Assembly: GCA_020746835.1 (NCBI GenBank)
Contig: JAGPNK010000013.1
Coordinates: 1,178,001 to 1,242,000 of the forward strand
Direction: 5' to 3'
DNA: 64,000 bases
Source of the DNA: Stachybotrys elegans
Lineage: Eukaryota; Ascomycota; Sordariomycetes; Hypocreales; Stachybotryaceae
The position numbers and the translations under genes are program-made. Below are positions 41,801 through 56,400 of this stretch, in pieces. Under the pieces are notes generated by a model, which worked only from the letters and a program-made list of their open reading frames with translations, was not told the origin of the DNA and ran no database searches. The first letter of the stretch is position 1. Each line of letters starts with the position of its first letter.

Positions 41801-44800
41801 TGAACAAGCATGACCCCGCCTTTTGCAACGCAATCCCGACAATGATTTGCCAGCGACTGGGCCTGGAAGCTGCTCATGCGGCAGGATCTTGAAATTGGCA
41901 TGTAGTACACCCGTCTACCGAGAAGGCCGCCAAGCTTGGAGACAAGCATGTCCTGCATCTGTTTTGACTGAGGTTTGGCGACAATGACTCTGACAAGTTG
42001 GGATCCATTGGCCAGTGAGACTGCGATAATTGGCACAATCACGGACGACTTTCCTTCGCCCATGTTGAGCTGCATGACTGCATTTTGCCCCTGAGGAGGA
42101 TCTCTCATAATTCCTGCAATGTCTTCTTGCACCGGGCGGATTCTAATGTTGCTTTCCACTTCTAACAACAACGAGTCAGGGTATCTCATCGGATCCCAAT
42201 TGCGGGGAGCCAGATTGCTCAACTCCTTGACCAGGTCTGATGTGGGAGACAGCAGACGGTCAAGGGTTTGGACATTGGACAGACTCAAGGCAAAGTCCAC
42301 GACGGACCACTTCCACATAGCTGGAAGGTGTTTCCAGTGATCTTGATTGAGTTGTAATAACAATTGTCGCGGTGAGATTCGTGGCCATTGCGGAGCAAGT
42401 CTGATCATCTTCCATACCGCCAGTGGCCTCCTTGAGTTGATTTCCGCCTTGGACTCAACTGTGAGAGTATCGGAAAGAATGCGAAGACGCTCAGCATAGT
42501 CCTTCTGGGCATTCTGGGCTATCTCCGCAAGCAACACTCGAACTTGTGCATCTGAGAATTTCAGCTTTCTCAGTCTCACGGACCCAGCGAGGCTGCCTAT
42601 GCTCTCATCAAGCATATCGAGGTACTTGTGTTCTTGATCTGAGTGCGCTTGACGCCTCAGGCTTTCCAATAAGAGCCGAGAATGATGGCTTCCCCATAGA
42701 TTCTCTGGGAGGACCAATTCTGAAAAGTTGTGCCTTGACGTTCCCTGCAATGCCTCAGGGGGCGACATGCATCCGAGCAGCTCAGCCATGGAGAAGTTTC
42801 CAGGTTGGTGATCAACATGCCTTACAGCAAACGCTGGAAATTCCAACGTACCATCGATTGCCACTTTTTCTGCGCGTCGCAATTCGGCGCAAACCCGTTC
42901 GAGGTATTCGTGAAAGGTCCAATTGTCATACCAGACTTGAAACTTGCCGGCAATGATATCCATCGCTTCGCGGCCTTTGATATAACTTGATCCTAACAAA
43001 GGCATGGAAGGCTCACGGCATCTCCATTGCGCCGCAATTGCTTGTCGGAACTTGCGCTCCTCGGCATTCAAATTTGATTGAAAAGTCCTGTGCCGCCGAT
43101 CATGGAGCTGCTTGTTACTTTCGCCTTGCTGGCGGGATATGCGAGACTCTGTGCTCTGGTTGAAAGGCTGCCTTGAGGAACTGATGGCCGAGTTTATCTC
43201 CCCATCACTATATTTAATGCCCTCAGTGAGATAGAAGAAGCGACTTTGGACTGGAGGCTTGACGGCCTTGAGGATAGGGAGGAACGCGATGCCGATACAG
43301 GCGTGTAGAGCAAGCATATTAACCTTGTCCGAAAATGCCATGGTCGCAAGCCATATCATCAGCGATGGCTTCGTGTGTCCATGCTGCTGCTTCCCAAGCT
43401 CATGGTGAAGATAACACCAATACTTCTTCGCAAGCATTCGCGTCGCCCCAAACCACTCAGTGTCGTACTCTAATGGTGCAGCCGGGGAGGTGGAAAAGGG
43501 CAAGCCAGGAATACCTTTTGGGCAGGAAAGCAGACCATAAAGGTTCTGGGCGCTGAAGCTGACTTGAGGGTCTTCCAAAAGGGCGGCCGATGGTCCTGTA
43601 AGCAGCTTGCAGACTTGGATCGTTCGGGAAGTTCGTGAAGCACTTGTTTTACGACCCTTGTATGCGATGTCGCAGTCCGAACTGGCTCCATTTGTGGTGA
43701 AGGAGTAGGTGTCGAGCATTTGCAAGCGTCTGCAAGCTCTCCTCACAAGGGAGGGTTCGACTTCTGGAAGCCGAAACTCAGGGAGTGGTTGTTGGTACAA
43801 GAATGCGACACGCTGTACCGTCTCGAACAGTTCCTCGACGGCCATACGAAATTTATCGCTTTGTAGCAACGGGGAGCAGAATTGATTCCATTCCGTCACC
43901 TGCATCTCACACAAATGTGCCGGATAAAAATATCTCGAAGGGCTCAAATCAGCAATTCTTGACATGATATCAGCTTCATCCTGCGTGAAATGGTCTGTAG
44001 ACTTGAGCGCCGCCGATGTCAAGATATCGAAGGCCATATCTTTACCCGTCTGCTCGGTGAAAGGGTCGGGGCATAGACCCGAAGTTATCGCGTGCAGTTC
44101 GGCAAGAAACAGTCTTGAACGTGTGCTTCGGTTGCCTTCAAGTCGACGGAGATACGCGTTCATGGTATACGCATGGTGATTAGGTGTGCTCATTCCCATG
44201 GTCACTACTACATGATGCGGACCTCTTGCGATGGTTGGAGGCGTCTCCGGAATCAGAACAACACGGGACTCGCCGCTTGGTTCATCTTTGCAGAGAACAA
44301 GCTTGCTCCTGAGTCCTATAAGAGTCCCGATAGCCTGGTTCCTGTCCACAGACATGCCTTTGTACTGTCGTGACTTGATACAATTATCATCCGAGGTCAA
44401 GAAGAAATCGAGCTGGAATCGGGGAATGTGAACATCAACCCGACTGGGAGAATCTGTGAGGATTATATGGAGCCCAAACATGTCCTCAATCGGCGCGAAT
44501 GTCTTCTCAAACCGAGAAGCACATGTTGTTCCGGGGAAGATGAGATGGGCACCTTCGCGATCTCGAATCATCCACTTCTGTCCATCAGAGTACATCTGCC
44601 ATTGGAAGGAGTCATTGTCCCAGATCCTCTCCTTGGGTCTGAATTCGACAGTGGAGTTGTTAACGTTGTACCAGTGCACGAAACACGTCACCAGGCGCCG
44701 AGGTAGCAGGTCCTCAAACACGCGGCTCGGTACAAGCTCCCATGTAATATCTCCCTTTCGAGCACGTACAAGAAAGTCTGGAGAAGGGACACCGAACTGA

Positions 44801-47800
44801 ACAGCGGATCGGCTTGAAAGAGCAAAATGAAGCTTGTGTCCAAATACCCGACTGACAGAGGACAAGTCCATTCCTTCCTCAACACTGGGAACAGCTTCAA
44901 TGTGCAGCTTTCCAAACAGAGTAGGGTATAGGTCATGTCTCACATATTCCGTAGGGAGTTGGCGACGGGGAAGGCCGGCGATGAGCAACTCCCCCGTGAT
45001 CACGTTAAAGTGAACCGGTATGGCTGAGCTCGCCCCAAGTTTCAGCCTTGATCTAAGCCAGGCCCTGTTTACCGCTTCCCACTTCTCACCCTTCGCGCGA
45101 TCGAAGGTGTCCCAGGTAGACTTAATGGCTTCATCTAGGCTAGAGGAGTTTTGGTTTGTGAGAAGACTCATCAAGCGTTCATGGCAGCGTTGCATCAGCC
45201 AACGACATACCAGAAGCGCCTGCGCCTGTATGCCAGCACTCTTTTCGAAAGCCGTCGTGTTTTCTTGCAAGGTGATCAAGGCCCCAAGCAAGAGTTTCAG
45301 GTTGCTTTGATCATTGAGCAAATCTGCTAAAAGGCCATCGGGGAGGTTGAAGGTCATGATGCAGACAGAGGCTGCCTCGAGAGCCTTCTGGGAGAGATCT
45401 GACGCCGCAGCAGACTGGGAATTGAATGCTCTGGATCGCAGATCAAGTTGCCATTCAAATGAGACCTTCCGACAATCTTCGAGGAACTTGAGGCAGTGAT
45501 CAATACTCTCATCGGGACAGAGAGATGCCAGCCGGGTGGCAACGATGCAGTAGGCGCCAACTGTAGGGCACGACTCCCAGCTTTTTCTGATCCTGCCCAG
45601 GCCTTTGTTCATTTCACGCACGCAAGCTTCCACAAAAGTGGGATCACCCAGATGTTGATGACACTGACGGCGGAAATCCGAAGATGAGGGTCCCGCTTGG
45701 TTTGCAAGCTGCCAGACATGCAGCACAGTCTCGTACTTGCTCCAGTCCATGGACGGCATCGCCAGCTGGCGGAGAATATTGATCCATTGAATGTTGCAGC
45801 CCAAGCCGAGGGAACAATCCGCACGAAACTCGGACAGAGAGGAATCGGTCGGGCACTCGGACTGCCGAGCCAGGACACTGTTGGGCTCGCAGCCATCTGG
45901 TACTGTCCATGGCTTCCACAGGAAGTCTTGGAGCACCCCGTTGCTTCTTGTGGGAAGAGTGAAAGTGCACATTTCAGAAATGAGATGTGTCGGAGACAAA
46001 TTTTCAAGAAATGTTCCCGTAGAAACATCATACCGCTTCCATATAGGAGCACTCTTCAAACATACATCGCTCTCAGAAGTCACAGCGACTGTCTTCTTCT
46101 TGTAGTGTGTGCGGTCCTGGGGCTTTGCTTCTGACAAGATGCCGACACGGCAAGTTGTGTCGGCTGACCGGAAGAAGCGGAACAGCTTAGTATAGTCGGT
46201 TAGCCTGAGAGAATATTTGGGATTGGACTTGTATTGTTCAAATCCCAGAACATCCTTGAGCAAGAAGACCGTGCAGTCCCTCCAGGCTTGAAAGGAGCGC
46301 GGTACATGCAGCTCAAACACAACCGACTGGGCGGCTTCTAAATTTTCTGGGAGCGGCCATTCATGCGGTTCGATGTGCAGGTCTTCCGCTTGCTGAGAGA
46401 GCCTGCATTTCCGGCAGTTTGCCTCCCTGTGCTCCTGCACAACATCCCCCCAGGAATCTGTAACATCACGAAACTCGTGAGCCAGCATCTCTGATTCGCT
46501 CATCAGTTGCCTATACTTCTCTTTCAGCCGCTGCAGTTCCTCCTTCTTTCTTTGTCTATCATCTTCGGCCTCCTGCAGTATTTGAAGTCGAAGATCATCA
46601 TGATATGTCGACGAAGCAGCGTATTGAGTTGGAAAGCTGTTCTTGGTCCCGAATTCTATCACCGCAGACTCTCGGTAAACGGAGGCATCGTGCCGACCTT
46701 TAAGGTACAGTTCAGCGCGCTGAAGTCGTTCCATGTCCCTTTTCGAATGGAGGAGCAAGGCGCCCCAGATTGGAAGAGTAATGTCGGGTTTGTAATTTCC
46801 CAGCAAGGGGGTTATCTTAACGGCGGACGTATCGCAGGCTACCCATAAATCCAGAATTGTCAGAAACATGGCAGATTTTCCCTCCGGTAGGCTCTTGTAA
46901 ATCTCCGAGGCAGATGCGTGGTATTGCTTTATCAACAACTGCAATTGGGAGCATGCGCCCTGCTCCCCTTCATGCGCGCTGATCCAGGAGGATAGATGTT
47001 GAGCAACCCATTCCTCAACAACCATAAGGTTGTAAATGTCGTAGTCCCGAGATGCCTGTACACCGTCCATGCTCGGCAGCGTGTCGCCTCTCAACTGACG
47101 AAGAGCGGGCGCCGGCGGGACAAAGTCTGCTTGAGGCGGCGACATCCTTTGTGGAATGATGTCGATGAACTCCTTCAGCTTCTTAGGCTCTGTTCTGGCG
47201 CATGCTTTTGCATCCAGAATGTGGACACCAGTCATTTCCGAACGCCCTTCCACCTGGCTAATAGTGGATTCCCAGTTTTGTTCGATCACATCCTTTGCCT
47301 TCTTCATGATGCGGTGTACGTGATCCATCCATGGTTCTTCAGGGGCGTCGACTTTCAGTTTGGTGAGTCGGCGGGCGATTTTGGCGTTAATGACAAACAA
47401 ATGTTCCGGGCTTGGTGCATGAGTCAAAACCTCTTGAGCAACGCAAGACATGAAGTATACCATGAAGCGCTTGTACAGGCCGTCGTCCTGCTTGTTGGCT
47501 TCATCACGAGCCATTGTAAGCTGAAGGGCCACGCGGCATAGAAGCCAGACCGGCGACCTCCTCCACGGCAATTTATGCCCATGAGCCCAATTCACTTCTT
47601 CCCTCGTATTTTTCGAGATTCCTTGAGTATCTATGCACCTTCCACCTACCCCCTGCAAGATTGCCATCAAGAAGTCTGTGACGAGGCGAGCTTCGGTGAT
47701 ATCACGCTCCTCCACCTGCTTCTTGCCGGCCTTCTTGCTCCGAGGTAGCATCTCTTCGAAGGGTTGATGGCTCATCTTAGATATCATGCGTGTGAGCTGT

Positions 47801-48340
47801 GAGAGGAAGTCCGGTTCGTGAAATGTTCCCTTTGGGACTGCCACAGCGTTGGAAGGGAAGAAACGCTGGAGGCGTCCTGTTGTGCTATAGACGGCGGCGT
47901 TGGGGGCGGAAAGTTCGAATGCCTCGACAATCATGTCATTCTGAGTCGGCCGGATGATGAGGCCAGCATTTTGACCCCGAATATGAAGACAAACAACAGA
48001 ATCTAGCTCCAATGTCAGCAATTTGTACCAGACTGTGAAGCGGATATAGGGAGGCGGTCATCGTACAACTGGCTAGAATGGTCTGAAGATTGCCCTGCAG
48101 AATGGTACCATACTCATCCATGGACTTTTTGAGCGTCTCGATTGCACTGATTGAATTTTCAATCAAGGAGCGACTCTTTTCATTCGTGTGACAAATGAAG
48201 CCATGGAGAGCGGATAGAATCAGCTCGAGGCAGGCCAGCTCCCACGAAGAATCGCCGATTTCTCCATCCGGGCAATTCGGGGGGAGAAAAACCTGATGGT
48301 AGATCTCCTTGATTGCGGATGACGACACCTTGAAGTTCAT
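38881..48340 (-). CDS. giant DUF3638/DUF3645 protein with DEAH-type P-loop region
   Basis: Exons 48067-48340, 40216-48032 region (48032 down to 40215) and 38881-40163 sum to 3124 aa with consistent phase; splicing gives QTILASFWYKLLTLEL and DRLVQACNRLRELGKGQ at the two junctions. This family of very long fungal and plant proteins has no settled function. Visible elements are an N-terminal alpha-rich region, NMGEGKSSVIVPIIA at about residue 2080 (Walker A-like, start of DUF3638), and VFLDEAHTRGIDLKLP at about residue 2660 (DEAH-like). The region after it resembles a helicase-type ATPase. An acidic Glu/Gln-rich stretch (QQEQERELAPEIEQERELE) sits near the C-terminus. No signal peptide or membrane helices are seen. 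Its role is unknown. Confidence 0.88.
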
Positions 48341-48745
48341 TGTGTCTTGCAAAAATAATTCTTGCTGGCTTGCAGTGAAAATTGTGTATTTGAGGGAAAT
48401 AATCTTTTTGCGGTGCAGAAAGAAAGAAGAATGCGCAGATTAAAAGAGCAAAAGGACGAGTATACTTTTCCGACAAAGTAGGCCTACCAATTGACTCACC
48501 CCGGATGCGTCATGGTGGTAGGCCTCCAAGCCATCACATTCTTACTGGTTCGCTTGAGGACGGTTGGGCATTGTTGGGAGTTAACGTTCTGAGCTAAATT
48601 TTACAGCCTTGATAGCATGAGGGTAATCACATGTTCGTCTTGGGCAAGACAGCTTTCGTTGTATTTTCTATCCTGGCAAAGAATAGGATAGTGGACATGA
48701 GCGATCTCAACATCAACACTTACGTCGGGACGCGGCCGCTTTCAT
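48341..48745. other. intergenic region
   Basis: About 400 bp between two minus-strand genes, including the giant gene's promoter. Nothing else is seen. Confidence 0.4.
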
Positions 48746-51491
48746 CTACCATCCAAGAGGGTATTCCTCAGGCCTGAGACCAAAGAAGCCTTCTTCTGGC
48801 AAGGGATAGAGCGAAGCATTATTGTTGTAGAGCTGATTGTCCACACCTTCGCGCGGCACATTGTTCCCCCACCATGCAAAGTCGGCTCCTTGTCCGGCAC
48901 CAAACTGGAAGACGAGCGTGACGATCAAGGCTGAGATGGCAACACCAACGCTGAGACCGGCGAAGATGAGGTAGGAGTACTTACCCCACCACGCCGTGTA
49001 TCGACGCTTGAGGTAGTACTGGAAGAACCAGGCAAGGTAGATTCCCAGCGTTGCATAAGTCAGATTGTTGTTGCCTGCCCACTGAAGGGCACCTGACAAG
49101 GCAATCGCAGGATGGAGGCAAGAAAATACGGCTGCTGCGGGGGACCAGAAGTAACGGTCAAACAGCTCGAATCGCTTCTCATTCATCGTGCCCTGAATGC
49201 GTGTGCGGAGGCGAGGCAGAACATTCTCGCTGATGATCCACGCAGCGCCCAGCAGAGCTCCGATTAAGAAGCACCAGGGAAGAATGGGGTAAAGAGAGAA
49301 CATATTGTTCGTGCCGAAGGCGCCGAACTGAATCGTTGAGGACCAAACCGAATGAGCGTAGCTGCACACCATGGCCTGCCTGTTGTTCCACTGGCAAAGC
49401 GTGTTGTCGACACCAGCATAGGCAATCAGGGCTTCGAGGATAGCACAGTAAATGATGCAGTTGACAATCACAGACGAGACGTGACCACGGAAGACGGCTC
49501 GCGGAGGAAGCGACGCGTAGTGAGCATACTTGAGGTCATGGCAGAAACTGCCCGCCATGGACTCAAACGCCGCGCCCAGCATGAGAATGATGAGCTGGGG
49601 CAGGGGCTGGCCAGGGAACCACAGACCGGGCAAGACTTGCCAGATGACGTTGAGTGCAATACCTGTGTTGGCGATGGATGTAATGACCACCCAGGGAATG
49701 GTCAGCACGGCGCCAACTCCCGTGACGCCTAGGATGGACCACCATGGCGTGTCGGTCGGCCAGGCGGTCAAGCTAATGATTGAGACGACAAATCCAAAGG
49801 CGAAAACGCAGCCGTACCACCATTCAGGGACCTCTTTATACTTGAGCATCATTCGCGTGTGGCCATCGGTGAAGCCAGTATAGACACTTTGGCGCTTCCA
49901 AGTATTGACAATTATGCCCCAGAAAGCCTTCTTAATCGGCTTCCAGTACTTGGTAAAGACGTAGACAATGGAGAATGTGTAGTAGATGAAGTTGGCTCCC
50001 GTTACGAACAGGTTGGCAATGGCGAAGTAAGGCGGCCCGTACTCCCTGTACTTGTCAACGTCGAGGCGTTGATTGTCTCCAAGGACTTCGGTGATGTTGT
50101 ATGCGGAGCCTGTCTTGTCGAATGCTCCGTTGGAGTTGATTGGCATGTAGGCAGCCCAGAAAGCGTTCGTGTAGTACATGATGATGATGACGATGCCAGC
50201 GAGAGCTCGCATGACGTACTGCTGAAGCTGGGCGAAGAATGGGGCATCCATGGTATGGATTCCCGAGACGTTGGGGTCCAGTGTGGAGAGAGGGTTGAAC
50301 CCCATACCGCCGTAGGATCCTGTGATGGTAGCCAGATTGAAGTTGTTTGGCGAGATCCAGGTCATCCAGTTGAACAGGCGAATCCCAACAAACAACTGGT
50401 TGGGGATCCAGTAGTAAACAATGAAGATTATTGAACACAAGATGAACATTTTGTATCGTGTGACAGTCCAGCCGTGAACCTTCTCATTTGTGACATCTCG
50501 GTGGATGAGGGTTCGGTTCAAAGCCAGAGTCGGCAAGGTATTGGGCCATACGGCTCCAACGGGGTAGACGGCGAGTCGACGCAGGATACCGGCCATGCCC
50601 AGGCCGTAGACCTGGTTGGCTAGGGCGAGCATGATGTTGAAGCCGAATGTCGCCCAGCGCTGGTTGAAGAAGACGGGCATGCGGAGTACCAGAAGGCCAG
50701 TGAGGTTGCCGATACTCGAGGCGCCGCTAAAGATGATGGTAGCGAAGAGCTGCTCCTTTGTCGTCCAGGGTCCTGGGTTCAGCGTGTAGCGAGTGCCGCG
50801 GTAGGTGAAACCCCAGTCGGGAAGTATGTAAGCCATTCCTCGGCCCATGGGCACCAGCAGGAGTTGAACGACCGATCCAGGAATCGAGATACCCGGCTGA
50901 CGGGGCGCAAAGACTTTACCTTTGTCAGCGCCAATGTTGTGTCTTCAGACTCTTGTTGAACTTACAAGAATTGAGCGCAGTGCACACGCACACCCAGAAG
51001 TAGCCCAGCACATAGGCTCGGAAGCTTTCACAAGCCTCATTCTGGTCGTCGTACGGGAGCGTCACAGCGCGAACCTCGGCGTAGGGAGACCAATTGTGGT
51101 ACAGGCCAGCACGCTTGCACACCTCGTACTCCCAGTCACCACGCTCCATATCGCAAGCCTTGTTGCCCTCCACAAGGTCAGCGACGCGCGCCATCAGCCG
51201 ACGGTCGACGGTGTAGTCGTCCTTGAGGCTCTCGAGAAGGCTCTTGAGTGTCGCAACGGAATCCTCCACGTTGATGGTCAAGACGGCGGCGACCATGCGG
51301 TCTGGGTCGCAGCCGGCTGGGAGGGCCTCGCCGCCATGCTGGCCAGTGTATTCATCCTTGAGACGTTGAGCCCATTCGAGCGGCGGGAAACTGCCCGAGT
51401 CGACGCGGCCCGGCTTTTCCGAGTATTCGATGACAGATTCAATCTTGTCTTGGGGCAGCTCGGGCGAGCTGCGATCAGGGCCAATCTCCAT
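48746..51491 (-). CDS. oligopeptide transporter, OPT family
   Basis: Proton-coupled importer of small peptides (or glutathione/siderophore-like compounds) in the plasma or vacuolar membrane. Exons 50966-51491 and 48746-50913 give 897 aa. A long hydrophilic N-terminus leads into the family hallmark NWSPYAEVRAVT and then about 14-16 hydrophobic segments. The splice joins NSFFAPRQPGISIPGSVVQLL, conserved in the family. GASSIGNLTGL and YYWIPNQLFVGIRLFNWMTWISP also fit. It lies 13 kb from the RiPP-like genes with the giant gene between, so I do not assign it to that locus. Confidence 0.92.
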
Positions 51492-53419
51492 TGTGAAAGT
51501 CGAGAGTCGTGACGGCCTCTGGCAGATCCGAGGGCTATCAAGAGAGGAGGTGGCGTCCCCTCCTCGTGCTTATATACACAAGCAGCCGTGGCAACTTGAT
51601 AAGGTGTGGCCCCATACCAAGACTTGACTGGGCAGAATGAGGAGCACACGTTACACTCGCTAGTGCTACATCTTGATAGGCCAACCCAGAATGTCTTGAC
51701 AGCAATGCCCAGTGCCGATAAAGTCCACATTTCCTCCTTCCACTCAGGATCACCAGGGGGTCACACGATCGCGGGCTACCCCGCAAACTCGCCCTTGGTC
51801 CCCATGCTAGGCCAAGCTATTGAGAGTTTCGGCAGGCGGTTGATTCCTACCCTGTGTTGGTTACAAGATGTCCCGGAGCAGTGGAAATGAAGGAATGATC
51901 TACCAGCCCAAGCATCTAATACCGGCTTGCGTTCAATGCATCTCACATCCTCGGACAAGGCCGGTGGTCAGTCGAACTTATCTCTTTGCCTCTGTTATCG
52001 CTATCTGTCCACGGTTGGTGTCGCATCTGCATCATCGAGAAGCCAGGGATGCTTATCTGATATGAAATAGTGGTTCGGTGTTGGAGGCAAACCAATCCTC
52101 CGACGTCTCCGCATCTAGACCTGCAAGCCATCCCGGTTCGTATTCGCACGCAAAGGCCGTGTAGCCTGTTCCAAGCTGCTTACTATGTAGTAAAGAGAGA
52201 CGAGGATTATGATCCTGGCACAGCTTCTCAATCTCATGAGAAACCTTGGCCCAGCGATCTAGACTAACCTCGGATCCAGCGTTGGGGATTTAGCTCCCTC
52301 TTCCCACGTTGGTCCTTCGGGTTATCTCAGGCGCGAGCCCCTCGCTTCTCCACACGAACCGAGTCTGGCCGATGAAGCGACCTCGTGATCCAGAGCAGGA
52401 TAGACGTAGAATAATGTGAGAGATTGATGACTTCCAAAATACGTATGGCACGACCCGGGAGAATGGTCGGGGTCATTAAATTATTCTTTTTTTATCAATA
52501 TCTCGCCGTCTTTATCGAGACCACGATGGGTCGTCGCATATAGACGTTCGCACCACGCGCATATACCGGGATGGCAGAGCGTGCAGACCTCACTCAATCA
52601 CTCTTATCTTATCCACCGTATGTCTATAACCATCTGCTCACGATTACCAATTGCACAATGCTTACATTTCTGGGCGATCGCGGGTGGAATTCTTTGCTGG
52701 ACCCAGCCACCATGCGCTTGGAGATCAAGCTGCCTACCCTACACCCATTACATCTATGTCTCAGGTCAAAACCAACCTTGATATGACATATCAAGACGTC
52801 AAATACCACCGTTACCCTTTATACCCATTCTTTAAATAAACTGGGTTTTTTTTTTTTCAGTTTCTTAAAAAACCCTTCTTCCAGGATGTTCAAAGACCCA
52901 TCTGATACAAACACGTTGAGTACACCGAATAAACCCAGCCAACCTGCCGAGCCCACGATATTAATAACCTGCTGCGTTCAGGTCATTCTCAGATGCAAGG
53001 AACATAGATGCAAAATCTAGAATGTCTTCTTTAATGGTTTGAGGGAGAATGGTACGGTTTGGTCTGTCTCTCCTCGCACAGACCCTATCCATTGTACTTC
53101 CATCCGGGTTCCTAGACACTTGCCTAACTGGGCAAGCCAAGGATTTGAGTGCATTATTTGCTCGACGATAAGTGCCGGCAAGAGGATGCTTTCTTCTCAG
53201 GTGGAGACGCGACCAGTTCGGATTTGGGATAATCGTCCAATATTGAGCAGGGAACAACCGGTAATTTGCACAAAAGGCGGCCATGGCTTCCTCTTGCATA
53301 GGGAGTTGCCGAACGCAACCGTGCATCACCTCATATAAGATCGAGCGCCTCATGCCAATCCCAGATGTCATGGCAGTCCGCAGGCCAATCCCCGCTACAG
53401 GCCGGATCTAGCATTAAAC
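51492..53419. other. gene-poor divergent intergenic region
   Basis: About 1.9 kb between divergent OPT and subtilase genes. It holds a run of 13 T ending in CAG near 52849 and only short open frames. No gene or RNA is supported. Confidence 0.4.
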
Positions 53420-56400
53420 ATGCGCTTTCTTCTGCAATTGTTTTCTGCAGTGTGCTTCTGCGCTGGCGTTCAAGCTGTGCAAGGCACACCAGTGTACAAA
53501 CGGGTCGAAGCAGTCCATTATGAATCCAAAAAGTTCATTCTGGAAGCCCAGTCGGTTCGAATTCCAATTCACCTTCCCGACCAGAGGACATTCTAACGGC
53601 ATCCTAATAGGGATCTGGCCTCAGCATTCTTAGACAAAGGATCGAGGACAACGGCGGCATTGTCCGGAAAGTCTTTGACTCTGAACTATTCTCGGGACTC
53701 AGCATCGAAACCGACAGTGACAACATCGACAGCTTGCAAGAGGTGGCAGAGGTTGCCCATGCTTGGCCAGTCAACCGGTTCTATCTTCTACCCATCCAAG
53801 AAGACCAATACCTATCGGAGGAGAATGCAGCAGCAAATTGGTCCGTCCATTGGTCGACCGGAGTCGACAAGGCTCATGAAGCTGGACTCTATGGAAAAGG
53901 GGCCACGATAGCCATCATAGACTCTGGAATTGACTACAATCATGAAGCGGTGTGTTATCCCTGGCACCACATCCTCTGGCTCATCTAAACAATGCAGCTC
54001 GGCGGCGGCTTTGGCCAAGGCTTCAAAGTAGCTGGTGGCTACGATTTGGTCGGCCAAGGTATGACCATCCTTTAGGCAAAATAGCCATATTCCACGCTGA
54101 CAGGACAAGAATACAACGGCTCAAACGAGAAGATTCCGGATGAGGATCCGATGGATAGTCTTGGCCATGGAACTCACGTGGCTGGGATTATCGGGGGTAA
54201 TGCAGAAGGGTAAGCTTTAGCTCACAGCGACCCAGAAAGACTAGGCTGATGATTGCATCAGATTCACCGGTGTTGCGCCCGAAGCAACGATTCTAGCTTA
54301 CAAGGTTTTTGGGGCGGTAAGTGCGCATATCTAATCCACCAGAGCGACGTTGGCTGATGGTGGAGCAGGTTGATGGGACAGACGAGGACTCACTGATTGA
54401 TGCGACCCTCATGGCATACGAAGCTGGGGTACACAGCGCCCCAATAACACTCCTAGCCTAGTGCTAACTGATTTCCAGGCCGATGTCATCACCGCAAGCA
54501 TTGGCCGTGCTTCGGGCTTCGCAGACGGACCATGGGCTACAGTATGTTCGAGGGTTGTTGATGCTGGTGTGGTTGTCACAGTCGCTGCCGGAAATGATGG
54601 TGAGACTGGTCCATTCTATGCCAGTAGTGGCTCCTCCGGTAGGAACGTCCTGGCGGTCGCGTCTGTAACCACGGGGCTTCTCCCAGCACAGCCATGGCAT
54701 GCCACCTTCACCATCGGAGACGATTCGACAACAACTCAATTGGGATACATCCCCTCGGCCAATCGCCCCCTCTGGAACGTCACCGGTCTTCCAGTTATCC
54801 CAATATCCCTGAATACGTCAGTTACCAACGACGCTTGCACACTGCCTGATACAACGCCGGACCTTACGAACGCTGTCGCTTTGGTCCGCAAGGGGACCTG
54901 CAATGTCTACACGAAACAGGCCAACCTGGAGAAGTTCGGGGCTCGCTGGGTGCTCTTGTACAATGATGAGGCCCGACCATTTGCGACCGTCATCAACACG
55001 AGAGAGCGAACATCAGAGATGGTCATGATTGACTCCAAGGCTGGTGCAGCAATTGTAGAGGCGGTCGCTAACGGCGGACGAGTGGTGGTTGATTTCACAA
55101 TTCCCGAGAACGAGTACTGGCGCGTCGGGTTCTACGACTCGGCCGGAGGGATACCTTCAGATTACAGCAGCTGGGGCGGCACCAATGAGCTCGAGATCAA
55201 GCCCGACATTGCGGCACCCGGGAGTCAGATATGGAGCACCTATCTCAACAACAGTTTCCGGACACTTAGTGGGACATCCATGGCATGCCCGTATGTTGCT
55301 GGAGTGGCGGCCTTGTACATTGGAAAATATGGCGGCCGCGCCAATCACGGTGTTGACTTTGCGAAGCGACTGACAGAGCGCATCATAACCAGTGGACGCT
55401 CACTGCCCTGGCAGGTCTTACAGCCGACTGGCGCACCGCAGGACTTTGGTGTGCTTGCGCCTGTGCCTCAGGTCGGCGGCGGCCTCATCAACGCCACCAA
55501 GGTCCTTGAGTACACCACAAAGTTGGAATTCGACAGATTTGCCCTCAACGACACGAGCCACTTCAGCCGGTACCAAAAGGTCAAAATCACCAACGACGGA
55601 GATCGAGAAGTTATTTACACTTTCGGTGTGGAACCAGCAGGTGGGTTCGATGCTCGGGGCCGATCAGCTGGCTTGCTTGGGAATATTCTCGATACAAGAC
55701 CTCGAAGTCTGGTTCCGACGGTCACGTTCCCCTCGGGAGTCTTCCGTGTGAGGGCAGGAGAAACTCGCGAAGCGCAGTTCAACTTCATGTACCCGAAAGT
55801 GGAAGACGAGAGCCGGATGCCAATTTACAGCGGCAAAATCCTAATCCAAGGAAACAACGGAGAGGATCTAAGTATCCCGTACTTTGGCGCAGCATTCGAC
55901 CTCAAGAAGACACTGAGAGGAAACATGGCAGCGCCAGGATACCCACTGGCACGAAGCGGCCCGCGAGGAGAGAGTATTGAAGCATATCACAAATTTGCCT
56001 TCAATGTCAGCGCCCAGGATTTCCCCAAGGTGTACACACAGTACCAGTGGGGAGTCAAGGAGCTGAGATGGGACATATTCGACAGCACCTATCGTGAGAG
56101 TCAATGGAAATACCCCCCAGTTGTGGGAGAGAATGGCTATGTCGGCTCAGCTACATACTCGCCTTACGCGTCTTCACAGCTCAACTTCAACAATCTCACC
56201 ATGGACAGGAACAGGGTGCTTCCATTTCCTATGACAAATCTGGAAAGGACAGGGTCATATGAAGCCACTACTCGACGGATCTGGTGGCTTGGACAGTTGG
56301 CAAACGGGTCATACATTGCTCCGGGGTTTTACCACATGAGATTTGCCGCCCGGTTACCGTTTAGCAACCCCAACAACTCCGACAACTGGGATATATGGGA

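Noticed and set aside
40216..47541. Many plus-strand open frames opposite the giant gene
   Set aside because: They are short, overlap a continuous 2600-codon frame and show no family motifs; treated as antisense shadows.
48746..51491. OPT transporter as the exporter of the RiPP-like locus
   Set aside because: OPT proteins are importers, and the gene is 13 kb away behind a pectin methylesterase and the giant gene.
52836..52880. Poly-T tract as terminator or splice acceptor
   Set aside because: T13 followed by CAG lies in a region without any coding frame to splice or a transcript to end.
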